From positions 8,885,077-8,949,076 of the forward strand of contig CM029647.1 in the NCBI GenBank assembly GCA_017311315.1: a DNA stretch of 64,000 nucleotides. The letters are read 5' to 3'. The notes below the pieces were generated by a model. It was not told the DNA's origin, did no database searches, and was given only the letters and a program-made list of their open reading frames with translations. The stretch comes from Dendrocalamus latiflorus (taxonomy: Eukaryota; Streptophyta; Magnoliopsida; Poales; Poaceae). Positions 23,101-32,545 of the stretch are shown piece after piece (position 1 is the first letter of the stretch; the number at the start of each line of letters is the position of its first letter). Both the position numbers and the translations under genes were made by a program.

Positions 23101-24277
23101 CAGTAGAGCCGTCTCCGAACTGTACTTTTCCGAGCACACTCTTATTTAATTCGTAAAACATCGAGTACGTACCCGTCATGTGGTTGCTGGCTCCGTTGTC
23201 GAGGTACCAGTCGGCTTGTGTCTGCTCTCCCTGCTCCAACAGATTTGGAAAAACTCTCTCCTCATTCAACAGAACCATTGTCGGTTCGTCTACAGTGCAG
23301 AGCGATAAGAGTAGTGTAGGCTCTTTGTGCTCTGTAGTTTGTGTCAGGTTTGCTTCCTCTACCTTTTTCTTGCCCCGACAATTCGCAGCATAGTGACCAT
23401 ACTTCTTGCAGTTATGGCACTAGATGTGGCTTCGACATTCAGCAGCGTAGTGCCCATACTTTTCGCACGTGTAGCACTAGATATCAGACTTGTCGGTATG
23501 ATGGTCGCCGCCTCCACGACCACCTCCTCGACCACTTCGTCCACGACCTCTCTAATCGTAGCCTCGACCTCGTCCATGAGACGCGCCGCGGCCGGTCGAT
23601 GTGCCACAACCACGACCACGACCGCCCCTCGATGACGAGTCTCCTCGGTCTTTCGCATCTTCTTTTACGAGCAGTACTTGCTGACCGTTGTCTTCTTGAT
23701 AACTCTTTAGGAGCTGCTCGTGTGCTTTGAGCGCTCCGGTTACCTCCTCTATCTTCATCTTCGAGAGGTCTTGCGAATACATAAGCGTGGTCACGACCGG
23801 AAGAAACTTCTCTGGTAGCACTCTCAAATACTTCTTCACCGCCACCTCATCTTTCAAGTCATCGCCGAGAGATTTGATCTCGTTTACGACTTCATTGAAT
23901 CGACCGGAGAACTCTTCCACGGTCTGACTCTTCCCCATCTTCATGGCTTCAAACTCACTTCTTAAGGTTTGAAGTCGAACTTCCTTCACTCGATCTACTC
24001 CTTCATGCATGGTTCGCAGAGTAGTCCAGACTTCCTTCGCCGTCTCCTTGCCGACTAGTTGCCGCATCATCGAGTCGGGCACAGCTTGATAGATTGCTGC
24101 CATCGCCATCTTGTCGAGACGATCATCGAGGACCTTGTCCTTTTCCTTTGGTTCGACCGCACCCCAGACGCCTTGCGCGATCATGTTGACCTTCATCTTC
24201 ATCGCCCAGACCGGATATTTGTCCGAACTGAGGATCGGGTACTGCAGCGACACGCTCTGCTTCGCCGTATCAGCCAT
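20130..24277 (-). pseudogene. Copia-1 gag-pol polyprotein
   Basis: Gag starts at ATG 24277 (MADTAKQ). Around 23390-23555 lie Arg/Gly repeats and two CCHC zinc knuckles (CYTCEKYGHYAAEC and CHNCKKYGHYAANC). The protease motif is WYLDNGASNHM. The GAG-pre-integrase block is WLWHERFGHINF. The integrase has HVDLCGPI, VRSDRGGEF and a PYSPQQNGVVERRNRTV stretch. The reverse transcriptase has QGVDYEEVFAPVARMETIR and YVDDLIITG, and RNase H has GYSDSDMAGD and SSCEAEYIAAS. The frame is uninterrupted from gag to the end of integrase except for TAG at 23552-23554, 23477-23479 and 23420-23422. A TAA is at 21935-21937. One A is missing in the A-run of DVKNAFLNG near 21335, shifting the frame. Confidence 0.93.
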
Positions 24278-24288
24278 GTTTAACCACG

Positions 24289-24300
24289 GCTCTGATACCA
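24289..24300 (-). other. Copia-1 primer binding site
   Basis: On the minus strand this reads TGGTATCAGAGC, the standard primer site complementary to initiator methionine tRNA used by plant Copia elements, two bases inside the 5' LTR end. Confidence 0.92.
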
Positions 24301-24302
24301 AC

Positions 24303-25038
24303 TGTTGGAAAGTCTTACGACCTCCCAGGATCTTCCACGACCGGTTAGAGTCGTTTACGACCGGTAAGGATTGAATACGATCGGTTCCAAGAGCTTACGA
24401 CCAGTTCCGACCGCCTCAATCGCTTCTCCGACCACTGTTCACCGCGGTCGAACACACTTACGACCACGTTCACTTCCTTCAACATGGTCGGAGTTGCTTC
24501 CGACCACGTTCTGGGCTTCCCGGTGTAGTCGTAGCTCGTTACGACCACCTTCGACTCCCTTACGACCACCTTCACCGTGGTCGTAGCCTTCTCTGCGTAG
24601 TCGAACGCTTTACGACCACGTTCTGCCCTTCTTCAATGTAGTCGAAGAATCACTGTAGAATTGCCGTGGTCGTAGCACCTTTTGATCACGCCTGTTAGAA
24701 CTTTGCCGTGGTCGTAACTCCTCCCGATCACGCTTGCGGTGATCGTGAGTCTTGCACAATCACACGACAAAACAATGCTTTGTATTTTCCCCTCTTTTTG
24801 GTATTTTCTCAATGGCTTAGCGGTACATAGAATACATGGCTCTAAGCCTCTTTTTACACCCGGTTGTCCTATTTTAACACGGGTTCTCAACACCTACTCC
24901 GACTCCGAGTCTTATACGACTTCGACTCGGTTACGACTTCATCTAGGACTCGGTTTTCGACTTCTGATTTCTTACTCGTTTTGGATTCGATTACTTCCAA
25001 AACTTGTGTACGACTTCTAAACAAGATTATTTACAACA
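24303..25038 (-). repeat. Copia-1 5' LTR
   Basis: This is the right copy, the same length (736 bp) as the left one with about 11 substitutions and no indel by eye. It ends exactly at the GAAGC duplication, after which the P450 exon continues in frame. Confidence 0.95.
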
Positions 25039-25606
25039 GAAGCAGGGTCACCGAGGCCGACATTCGAGGGTCCCTCCATTACTTGCAATTGGTGATCAAA
25101 GAAACGTTAAGGTTGCACCCTCCCGTCCCTTTGCTTCTCCCAAGACTATGCACCCAGCCATGTAAGATCATGGGATACGATGTGCCCCAAGGGACCACGG
25201 TGATCGCGAACATGTGGGCAATTGGTAGGGATGAGCGATGTTGGCCCAACGCGGAGGAGTTTCACCCTGAGAGGTTTGAAGATGATGACGCTGGTTTCAG
25301 CGGCACGGATTTCAGGTTCCTCCCTGGTGGCTCTGGTCGGAGGATGTGCCCGGGTTTGATGTTCGCGCAGTCTAACATCGAGCTTGCGCTCGCGAGTCTT
25401 CTCTACCATTTCGATTGGAAATTGCCCGGTGGAGCGCTCCCAGAGGAACTGGATATGACTGAATCCGGCGGGGTGGCAGCGTCTCGGCGCACTGACCTTT
25501 TGCTGGAAGCAACCCCCTTTGTTTCCGTTGACTCCACCTATACCTAGGTGTCTGTGTTTCTTGATAGTATAGTATTTCCACTTGGAGTTTGGTGCGTAAT
25601 AACTAA

Positions 25607-25885
25607 GAGCAAGTACAATAGTATAGCCAACTAGTGGCTATAACATTTGTCCATTTTATCTATCGCCTTTAAAAAAATAGTTCATACAATAAGGTAGCTA
25701 TTACAATAACTATTTGGCCCCACGTGTAAGAGAGTGAAATATATATTTTTACGTGCTATAACTAGCTGTAATTTAGTAGCCAGCTTCCTTATCTCTCTTC
25801 CTTTCTCTCTCTGCCACGTAAGATTTGGTTGATATTATCTCTCTTCCTTTCTCACTCTGCTGACTAAGCTTTATTGTACATGCTC
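25607..25885. mobile_element. PIF/Harbinger-type MITE downstream of the P450
   Basis: The termini GAGCAAGTACAATA and TATTGTACATGCTC are inverted repeats, flanked by TAA at 25604-25606 and 25886-25888. It belongs to the same family as the outer element at 11291-11724 and lies 59 bp after the P450 stop codon. It has no coding capacity. Confidence 0.82.
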
Positions 25886-25888
25886 TAA

Positions 25889-27539
25889 TAAGGCCGCCAC
25901 CTATACCTAGGCGATATTGGCAGCACCCCTAGTTGAATACTAGTGATACTAATTACCTAGCCTCCGGAGCATCTCGACTACTAATTGCTGTATAATTAAG
26001 TCCAAAACATTATTTATCCTAGACTAGATGCGACATGCATGCTCGTTTATTATACATACCTGCAGCGCGATGAGGCAACGATATACTTTTGATTGATTCT
26101 GCGCTGTCAACAACAGTACCCTACAATACATTTCATCTTGCAATGTGTAAGGAGCATTCCAACTTCCAATGCACGTAATATATCACTGCTCTCTTCTGTC
26201 ACAAAAGAGTGAGACCCTAGAATACATGCAGTCAAAATGAATTAATTTTGAGCCAATTGTATTGTCTATAATTGAGAGACCATACGAAAATCTACAATAT
26301 ATTTGTGATGAACAATTCACACTTTTGTTGAGTTGAATTTGAATTTTGCAAAAGTTTCAAAAAAATCATATTTAAGATTGTGTTGTCAGGATTCTGACGA
26401 TTTGACCGACTGATGGCTGGCGATCAGACCATTTGATGGCTGGCAGTTAGACTGCCATGGGGAGAGCGATCAGGTCTGTGGTTGCGGTCAGAGAGGGAAA
26501 TGGTTTTTTAGTGGGTTGAGTGTGTACACGACATGGGCGTCGTTGGTTGGTTGTGCGGTGTTGCATGATGTATAGTTTCGACTAACGTGAGTCAAGTGCA
26601 TGGAACTTGTGCTCGGGATAGTTGTTTGCTCTTTGGATATGCAGGTAGCTTAGAGAACGTTAGCGGTCAACAAAGATGGACCAAGACTAAGCGGGGGAGC
26701 TGAGATTCGAGTGATCATGTAAGTCTGGGTTATGCTACATGGCTCAAGCAGGAAACGCAGAGAAAATAATGATCGTGAAGAGATGAGTTGGCGCATGTGG
26801 TGTGCCAAGTGACGAGGTCGATGCACGTAGAGATGGTTTGAGGGAGAGCGAATGCGTAAAAACATGATGGCTAGTTATTGGGCATTACGAGCTACGTGTC
26901 AAAGCATGTAGAGATAGTTTGAGGTGAAGGTGGAGACAGAGTCAAGGAAAGGTGTCTGGAAGTTTCGTTGAGGGTATTCTAGTAGTTGGCCAAATATCGA
27001 ATTGGTGTCTTGATCAAAATCGCTGCACGAGGAGGCGCAAAAGAGAAGTGGTTTAGGTCAAGGAGAGCTGGAATTACTAAGTGGATCAGTCGCTAAGGTG
27101 CTAGCGGGTTGAGTCTTGTAAACGCTTTGAGAAGTGTACGTGTGTGTGTAAAATCCGTGTTAGTGGGGTTAACGAGTTTTCCCGATAGACTTATAGGTTG
27201 GACCCATTAGGTCTTGTTGCTGGTTATTAAAGAGAAGGAGAAGAGGTTGTAGAGATCAGAATTATAGGGTTTAGATTTTGTTCTACTATCTTGTCTCCTT
27301 CCATGGTTGTGTGAGAGAGATCTTGAGAAAGGAAAGAGTGGTACTTTGGTTGTACCTTATAATTATCTACGAGTATATAAACTTCATCATCTATAGAAAA
27401 ATAGATCAAAGTTTTATCTTAATCATATTCTTGTTTGCGTTCTTACTTGGTTTTGCTCATTCTTGAGCTAGATTTGTGACTTCTTGACCCAATTTATGAA
27501 CTTACAGTAGTTGAACTTCTTGAATTTCGCGTCATGAGC
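25889..27539. other. Intergenic, probably LTR-derived, no gene
   Basis: The stretch from about 26385 (TGTCAGGATTCTGACGA onward, with repeats of GACTGATGGCTGGCGATCAGAC) to 27470 looks like plus-oriented LTR material, but I could not place both ends or a target duplication. The rest is AT-rich without features. Confidence 0.4.
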
Positions 27540-28440
27540 TTAACGACGCTTCCAAAAATCTTTCTCATCCTTGCCTTTGAGTTGAAGCACTTGGTCTAAA
27601 TGTGGTTTGACTTACCACACTCGAAACAGGTAAAGTGCCACTCCTCTTTCGGTTCCTCAGATTATGATATGCTTTTGTAAATCTGGTGTATAGAAGTGCT
27701 AAGTCATGATTTGGGAGTCTTTCCAGTTGCTCATCATTTAGGGCATATAAAAGCGGATAAGAAAAATCCAAAAGAACCAAAGTTGACTCTATCTTAGAAA
27801 GATGAGAGATGAAGTCAATTTTATGCGTCTTCAATCTCAAGTAGAGCTTATTTATGGTAAGCTCACTCATGGCAACGTTGTCATTGATGGATATAATCTT
27901 CATCCCAAACTTTCACGTTTAGGCCACTAAGTACTTGTTGTGCATTATCATACTTGGAGTAAGTCAAACCAGCCACACGTAAGTTGTTGAAAATCTTGGT
28001 GAGACTAGAAGACAACTCATCTAAAGATTCATCGGGCTTTTGTTCAAACTTGGAGTACTGTTTCTTAAATTGATTCTATCTCATTTCCTTGATCATCGAA
28101 GAGCCCTTTTGATAGTCAGCAAGGGTCTTATAGATTTTGTGAGCAGATGTCAAGTGAGATACTCGATCAAACTCAGATCTATCAAGCCCCTGAATTAAGT
28201 AGTTACGTGCCTTGTTGTTTGCCTCCACATCTATAAGATTGATCGGAGTGATCTGATCATCGGCAGGTACTACATAAGCTCTCTTTATTTTATCCCAAAT
28301 TGGTTGCTCTTGGGCTTGGATATAAGCTACAATTAAAGCCTTCCAATATGGATAATCAACTCCATCGAAGACTGGTGATAGTGCGGAATGTTTATTTGGA
28401 GTCATGGCTCTAAGACCAATTAACATCTATCAAGAAGAGA
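27540..28440 (-). pseudogene. Copia gag remnant (UBN2/DUF4219-like)
   Basis: On the minus strand the first part (28076-28426) reads as the gag N-terminus with FDGVDYPYWKALIVAYIQAQ and VEANNKARNYLIQGLDRSEF. After an in-frame stop it continues through a UBN2-like block (KPDESLDELSSSLTKIFNNL, then GLTYSKYDNAQQVL) and, in another frame, TINKLYLRLKTHKIDF. A sequence resembling a methionine-tRNA primer site (TGGTCTTAGAGC on the minus strand, 28407-28418) precedes the first codons. No protease or later domains are present. It is a decayed element fragment. Confidence 0.7.
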
Positions 28441-29200
28441 TCTGACTGAAGGTAGACTAACCCTGTTATGGTCACCCTACTATTGTTGCTTGCTGGAACA
28501 AATATGACTGGGTTCTGTTTGGCGTACTACTTATGACTTTTGATTTTTGCTATAGTAATTAGTTTTCAAATGGTATGTCTTTTCAAAACAGGGTCTATAA
28601 AATCGATTGTAGTAGACACTATATCGACTTCAGCTTTATTGGCCAACATCACATACGACTGTCTCTCTCTTCATACTCTACTTCGCGAATAGACATGATT
28701 CATAACCATAAACCACAGGAAAAAAGAACCTATCGTATAACAAGGAGTTGAGCTCCTTCTAGGCTTCCAGTCTTCTTCCTGGCATCCACTCCTCACTGTT
28801 GTGTACTATGCAAAACTGCAAATCAACTTACACAAAACACAAGTTCGCAAAATTGAAACTTGTCTCTTTTTTTTAGAGGTTGACACGTGTCTTTAGAGAT
28901 GGGAAATATCTAATTTGCTTAACAAATCCAGGTCTGGCGTTCAGCCCAAGTTGGTTCGGGGCAATTCAGCGTGGCTCGAGCCCAGTCTACTAAGCTAGTC
29001 TGGCCTTGCTGGGCCGAACTACATAGCGGGCCAGTGCGCTTGGGCATGGCCTGGGAAAGCTAGCTCGCCTGGTTTTAACCAAAACTTCTCAGTAGAATCT
29101 CCATTATATATAGTACTATGAAAAGGTAAATACGGTCCCTTCCGTCACAATTTCCTTTTCTTTTGTTGCGACCTTTTACAGCCTTTAAAATACGATTTTT
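28441..29200. other. Intergenic, no gene
   Basis: Short inverted GGCCCG/GGGCC-containing words at 28930-29080 suggest another degraded MITE, but no boundary could be defined. Confidence 0.35.
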
Positions 29201-29560
29201 CATCCTTAATTTTCATTGAAATATTATGTAAGTATACCCTGAAATAATTTTTTTAGATCATGATTATAACAACAACGCACTCACACATACATACACATAC
29301 AACACCACACACCCACCCACTCATACTTACGTGGGTGAGTTCGATACACACGTTTGAGACGAGACAGAAGAGTCTTCAGAGCGTGGGCACGCACATTGAC
29401 CATTGAATGCACCTACGTGCGCGATTTTTAATCCTTAATTTTTATTGAAATATTATGTAAGTATACCATGAAATAAATTTTTTAGATCATGATTATAACA
29501 AGAACACACACGCATACATACACACACAACAACACACCCACCCACACACTCATGTTGATT
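29201..29560. repeat. Direct duplication ending in a CA-rich microsatellite
   Basis: A ~130-bp unit occurs twice (about 29201-29330 and 29431-29555). It starts ATCCTTAATTTTyATTGAAA, continues GTAAGTATACCnTGAAATAA and TAGATCATGATTATAACAA, and ends in imperfect (CA)n with CCACCCAC. The spacing is about 230 bp. Confidence 0.75.
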
Positions 29561-29781
29561 TTCGAATTTTGGCTAGTTTTTCCCGTTACCGGTTTCAAAA
29601 CATCCCAAAATTCAAGTTTTGATTTTCAAATTGTGACCAGTTTTGCCGGTTTTTCCGGTAACCGTTATTGGCCGCCGGCCAGGATTTCTTCCGGTTTCGG
29701 GTTTTGGAACCTTATGTAAGACCATCTAATATGCAGGAGTTCCATTGTTGAAACCTATTTACAATTTTGTTATTTTTTCAG

Positions 29782-31375
29782 GTAATGGGGTATCTTTCTA
29801 GTCCTTCTCACATAGTAGGTGGAGCAATAGCTGCGCTATCATTGCTTATATACAATTATGCTAATTTTTGCATCGAAGTTCCAAATCTGATACCACGAGT
29901 TTTAGTTTTGCTTCAACATAAAGCTATTGAAGTAATTAAAGTGAGTGCTATATCTATGTATGCCTCTTGATTGTCTTCCTATTATTAAGAGGCTGATATG
30001 TTTTATTATATACCTCTTAGGCATCTTTGGGCTTTGTTAAGGTGTTGGTAACATCTTTGCAATCAGACAAACTATTGAATTTGCAAGCAGATATCATGAG
30101 TGGCATATTACCATGGTCATCTGTTACAAAGCACCATTTCAAAGGGAAGGTTAGTCAGTACAATTGTTCCAGGGATTTGTTTCCATTCGCTCTTATGTTC
30201 TGTTCAAGGGTACTTAATATATAATATGTTATGATATTTATTTGCAGGTTGTACTAATATTGGAAATATTGATTAGAAAATGTAAGTTTGATTCTATCAA
30301 CTTAGTTACACCTGAAAAATACAAGGCCTTTGTTACTCTGGTACTTCACATTTGCAGGGCCGCAAGGGGATTGGTTGGGCTTCAGCTTTTAGCTTTCGGC
30401 TTATTTTTCACTATCCATAAATTTCGTCTTTTTCTGAATTTTTGGCTTTTTGTTGAGCTTTTTTGCCGGTTCTTTTTCCCGTATTTGTTTGTATTATATG
30501 TAATGGGCTAACATATTTTTTATTTTTTTTAAATTTAATTATGCTAAATAAGCCTCTGTCAGCTACAGTGTTTTTTCATCCAGATACAGTGCTTTTCAGC
30601 CATAAACCACCAAAAATAAGCCCAAATAATCACCATAATTTGGCAGATGGTGCAGAGTCCGAGGCACAAGAAGCTGCGGACCAAACCCCAAGAGGTTAGC
30701 CATAGGGGGTGATCGGTTCGGCTGAAAAGCTTGTGGCTTATGGCTGAAAACACTGTAGCTGGCTGAAAAAGCACTGTAGCTGACAGAGGCTTATTTAGCA
30801 TAATTAAATTTAAAAAAATTTAAAAATAAAAAAATATGTTAGCCCATTACGTATAATACAAACAAATACGGGAAAAAAAAGAACCGGCAAAAAAGCTCAA
30901 CAAAAAGCCAAAAATTCAGAAAAAGACGAAACTTATGAATAGTGCCAAATAAGCCTCCAGCACAGCACTGTAGCGGAGCCACAATGATCGCAGCCTATAG
31001 TTTGTTCCTTCTTTCTTATCCTTTACAAGTTACTTATATCATTTGGTATAAATACAGAAGAAAAAGGGTTGATTCTAATGCTGAAACTGGACAAGTGCAA
31101 ACACCTAGTCGACGAGTTGGTCATCCGGAAAGAAGGAATTCTTCAGGAAAGGGACCGGGAAAGCTCACTCGTTGGGTGGTAAAAACCAACAAAGCAAAGC
31201 GATAGAACTAATTTCAAATCCAAGTCCAATAGTCGAAGTAACAGAGGCGATAAATCACAAGGTGGCAACAAAAGAACCAGGAGTGAAATGTTCAACAAGA
31301 CACAAAATCGTGGGTTTAAAGCATCCAAGCAATCTTCTAGATTCAAGAAGCCTAGAACTGCAGCGACGACATGAG
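29782..31375 (+). pseudogene. RRP12-like (NUC173) ribosome-biogenesis gene fragment
   Basis: Three consecutive exons with correct GT-AG borders join in frame: 29782-29940 (starting VMGYLSSPSHIVGGAIAALS), 30021-30149 (ASLGFVKVLVTSLQSDKLLN...KHHFKGK) and from 30248 (VVLILEILIRKCKFDSINLV, TPEKYKAFV). This is the HEAT-repeat/NUC173-to-C-terminal region of RRP12-like proteins, which act in nuclear export and maturation of pre-ribosomal subunits. The third exon runs into an inverted pair of MITEs. After it, a basic C-terminal tail is recognisable (RKRVDSNAETGQVQTPSRR, then FKSKSNSRSNRGDKSQGG and RFKKPRTAAT in a neighbouring frame). The large N-terminal part is absent upstream. It is a truncated, disrupted copy. 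Confidence 0.72.
30398..30957. repeat. Inverted pair of MITE family A copies (long hairpin)
   Basis: Arm 1 (30398-30610, plus orientation) and arm 2 (30732-30957, minus orientation) are the same family as 8025-8296 and match each other over about 215 bp with few mismatches by eye. They are separated by ~120 bp containing GGGGTGATCGGTTCGGCTGAAAA, the alternative terminus of arm 2. The pair lies inside the RRP12-like fragment. Confidence 0.82.
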
Positions 31376-31586
31376 AGCAAAGGGTGTCACTTGCACAATC
31401 CAGGCTCCAGCTACCGAGCTGCATACGTGAGGTTAGGAGTTGGTTCCGTATTTTGCACCATAAGCCCTGCTCCGTCGGGCCAAGTTTTTTTGCGTTCCAT
31501 CTTGAGAACTTCTGCAAATCTGCCTGCCTATGGAATCAATCGAGGGGGAATGCTCACTGTGTCAGTTGCAAATCCATCGCTTTGTG

Positions 31587-31824
31587 TGTGTTTGGTTTGA
31601 GGGATGTGGTGGAATGGAATGAGATGGTTCCTTTGACCAAGCCTATCCATGTGTTTGGTTTGAGCGATGGGGTGGGATGGAATGGTCCAAAGTGGGATGA
31701 GCCTGTGCAAATTTAGAGAATATTCTTCTTAGATGCTGGATCATGTGGTTCCACCTTTTTTGTGGAATCATCTCATCCTATTCCATCCTATCCCATTCCA
31801 CTTTCATCACTCCAACCAAACACA
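31587..31824. mobile_element. MITE with TGTGTTTGGTT termini
   Basis: The termini TGTGTTTGGTTTGAGGGATG and CATCACTCCAACCAAACACA are inverted repeats with two mismatches in 20 bases. A second internal copy of the terminus (TGTGTTTGGTTTGAGCGATG) lies near 31650. The interior has mirrored GGGATGGAATGG/CCATTCCA words. The target duplication is unclear. Confidence 0.65.
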
Positions 31825-32288
31825 TAAAATTTTGGCTTGTGGGTGGATTGAATCATGTGACGGTGTTTCATTTTATGCAAATAGATCAGTGTTTCCACTG
31901 CTGCTATTTATTTAGTGGAGTTCGTATGGTAATTTATTCTTCTATACTATGTTGTAGAGAGGCATATACTCGAATGCATCCATGGATTTTGTTAGGAGCT
32001 GTAGAATTCGACTTTTATTTAATTCGGTTATATCTTAGATTTGACTGCTTGCTCAAGTGTTTAATACCTTTTGGTTTGGTTCGTAAAATCACGGTCTCCG
32101 CTCGACATGTATGCCCGTGACTTTAAATTGCTCGCTTGCACAAATCACAAAAGGTGTCAATTCGTACTGAATTTAAAAGTACAGGATGATGCTATCAAAA
32201 TCAGAGGTGCATTTAGTCTGCATCACGAGTTACAGGTACACGATTTAAATTATCAAGGCTAAAATTGCACATCGGAAATTCGGACTAT

Positions 32289-32395
32289 GGATTTTGGGAA
32301 ATTTTCTCCGACTTGGAATACGAAGAGGTTAAGTAAGTCGGAATATGCAAATTGGGAAATTTTCTCCGACTTAGAATACAAAGATGTCAAGTAAG
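32289..32395. repeat. Direct repeat upstream of CDKC
   Basis: Two ~46-bp copies, spaced 59 bp, share GGGAAATTTTCTCCGACTT followed by GAATACrAAGA and TyAAGTAAG. They lie 150-260 bp before the CDKC start codon, in the likely promoter or 5' untranslated region. Any regulatory role is unknown. Confidence 0.75.
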
Positions 32396-32545
32396 GGCCT
32401 TAAGGCCTGTTTTCCTTGGCCCGTCTTCCTTGCGGCCCTTCCCTTCCTTTTCCGCCGCAGACTCGAGAGTCAGCGTCCGAATACCCTAGCAACGCCACGC
32501 AACCGAACGAGGGGAAGAGGCTCACCTCGCTCGGTTCCGGCGGCC

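Larger units (their letters stand above)
19386..25038 (-). mobile_element. Copia-1: complete LTR retrotransposon in the P450 gene
   Basis: This 5653-bp element has 736-bp LTRs (TGTTGGAAAG to TTTACAACA) and is flanked by GAAGC on both sides (19381-19385 and 25039-25043). Domain order on the minus strand is gag, zinc knuckles, protease, integrase, reverse transcriptase, RNase H, which defines Copia (Ty1). I counted about 11 differences between the two LTRs (~1.5%). At the commonly used grass LTR rate of 1.3e-8 per site per year that would be roughly 0.6 million years. The coding region is one frame with three TAG codons, one TAA and one 1-base deletion, so this copy is dead but only lightly damaged. 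Confidence 0.96.
17929..25547 (+). pseudogene. Cytochrome P450 (CYP71 clan), triply disrupted
   Basis: The ATG at 17929 opens a membrane anchor (AFYTILCVVLAAILAKLKL). MITE family A then interrupts exon 1 at 18012-18290. Exon 1 resumes with KTLFFRDN, the proline hinge PPPGPWTLPVIGS and the helix C motif WRELRKI, and ends at the GTAAGT donor after 19164. Exon 2 should start at 19257 with the helix I oxygen-binding motif AGGSETTAT, but the preceding bases are GG instead of AG, so the acceptor is lost. Copia-1 splits exon 2 after MQD. The coding sequence resumes exactly at 25044 with VTEADIRG, KETLRLHPP (ExxR), FHPERF and the haem-binding motif PGGSGRRMCPG, ending at 25547. Without the insertions the protein would be about 530 aa, normal for the family. 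The substrate is unknown. Confidence 0.92.

Noticed and set aside
26385..27540. A possible LTR beginning TGTCAGGATTCTGACGA.
   Set aside because: No matching second LTR, no clear end and no target duplication could be found. The adjacent gag remnant has the opposite orientation to the apparent LTR direction.
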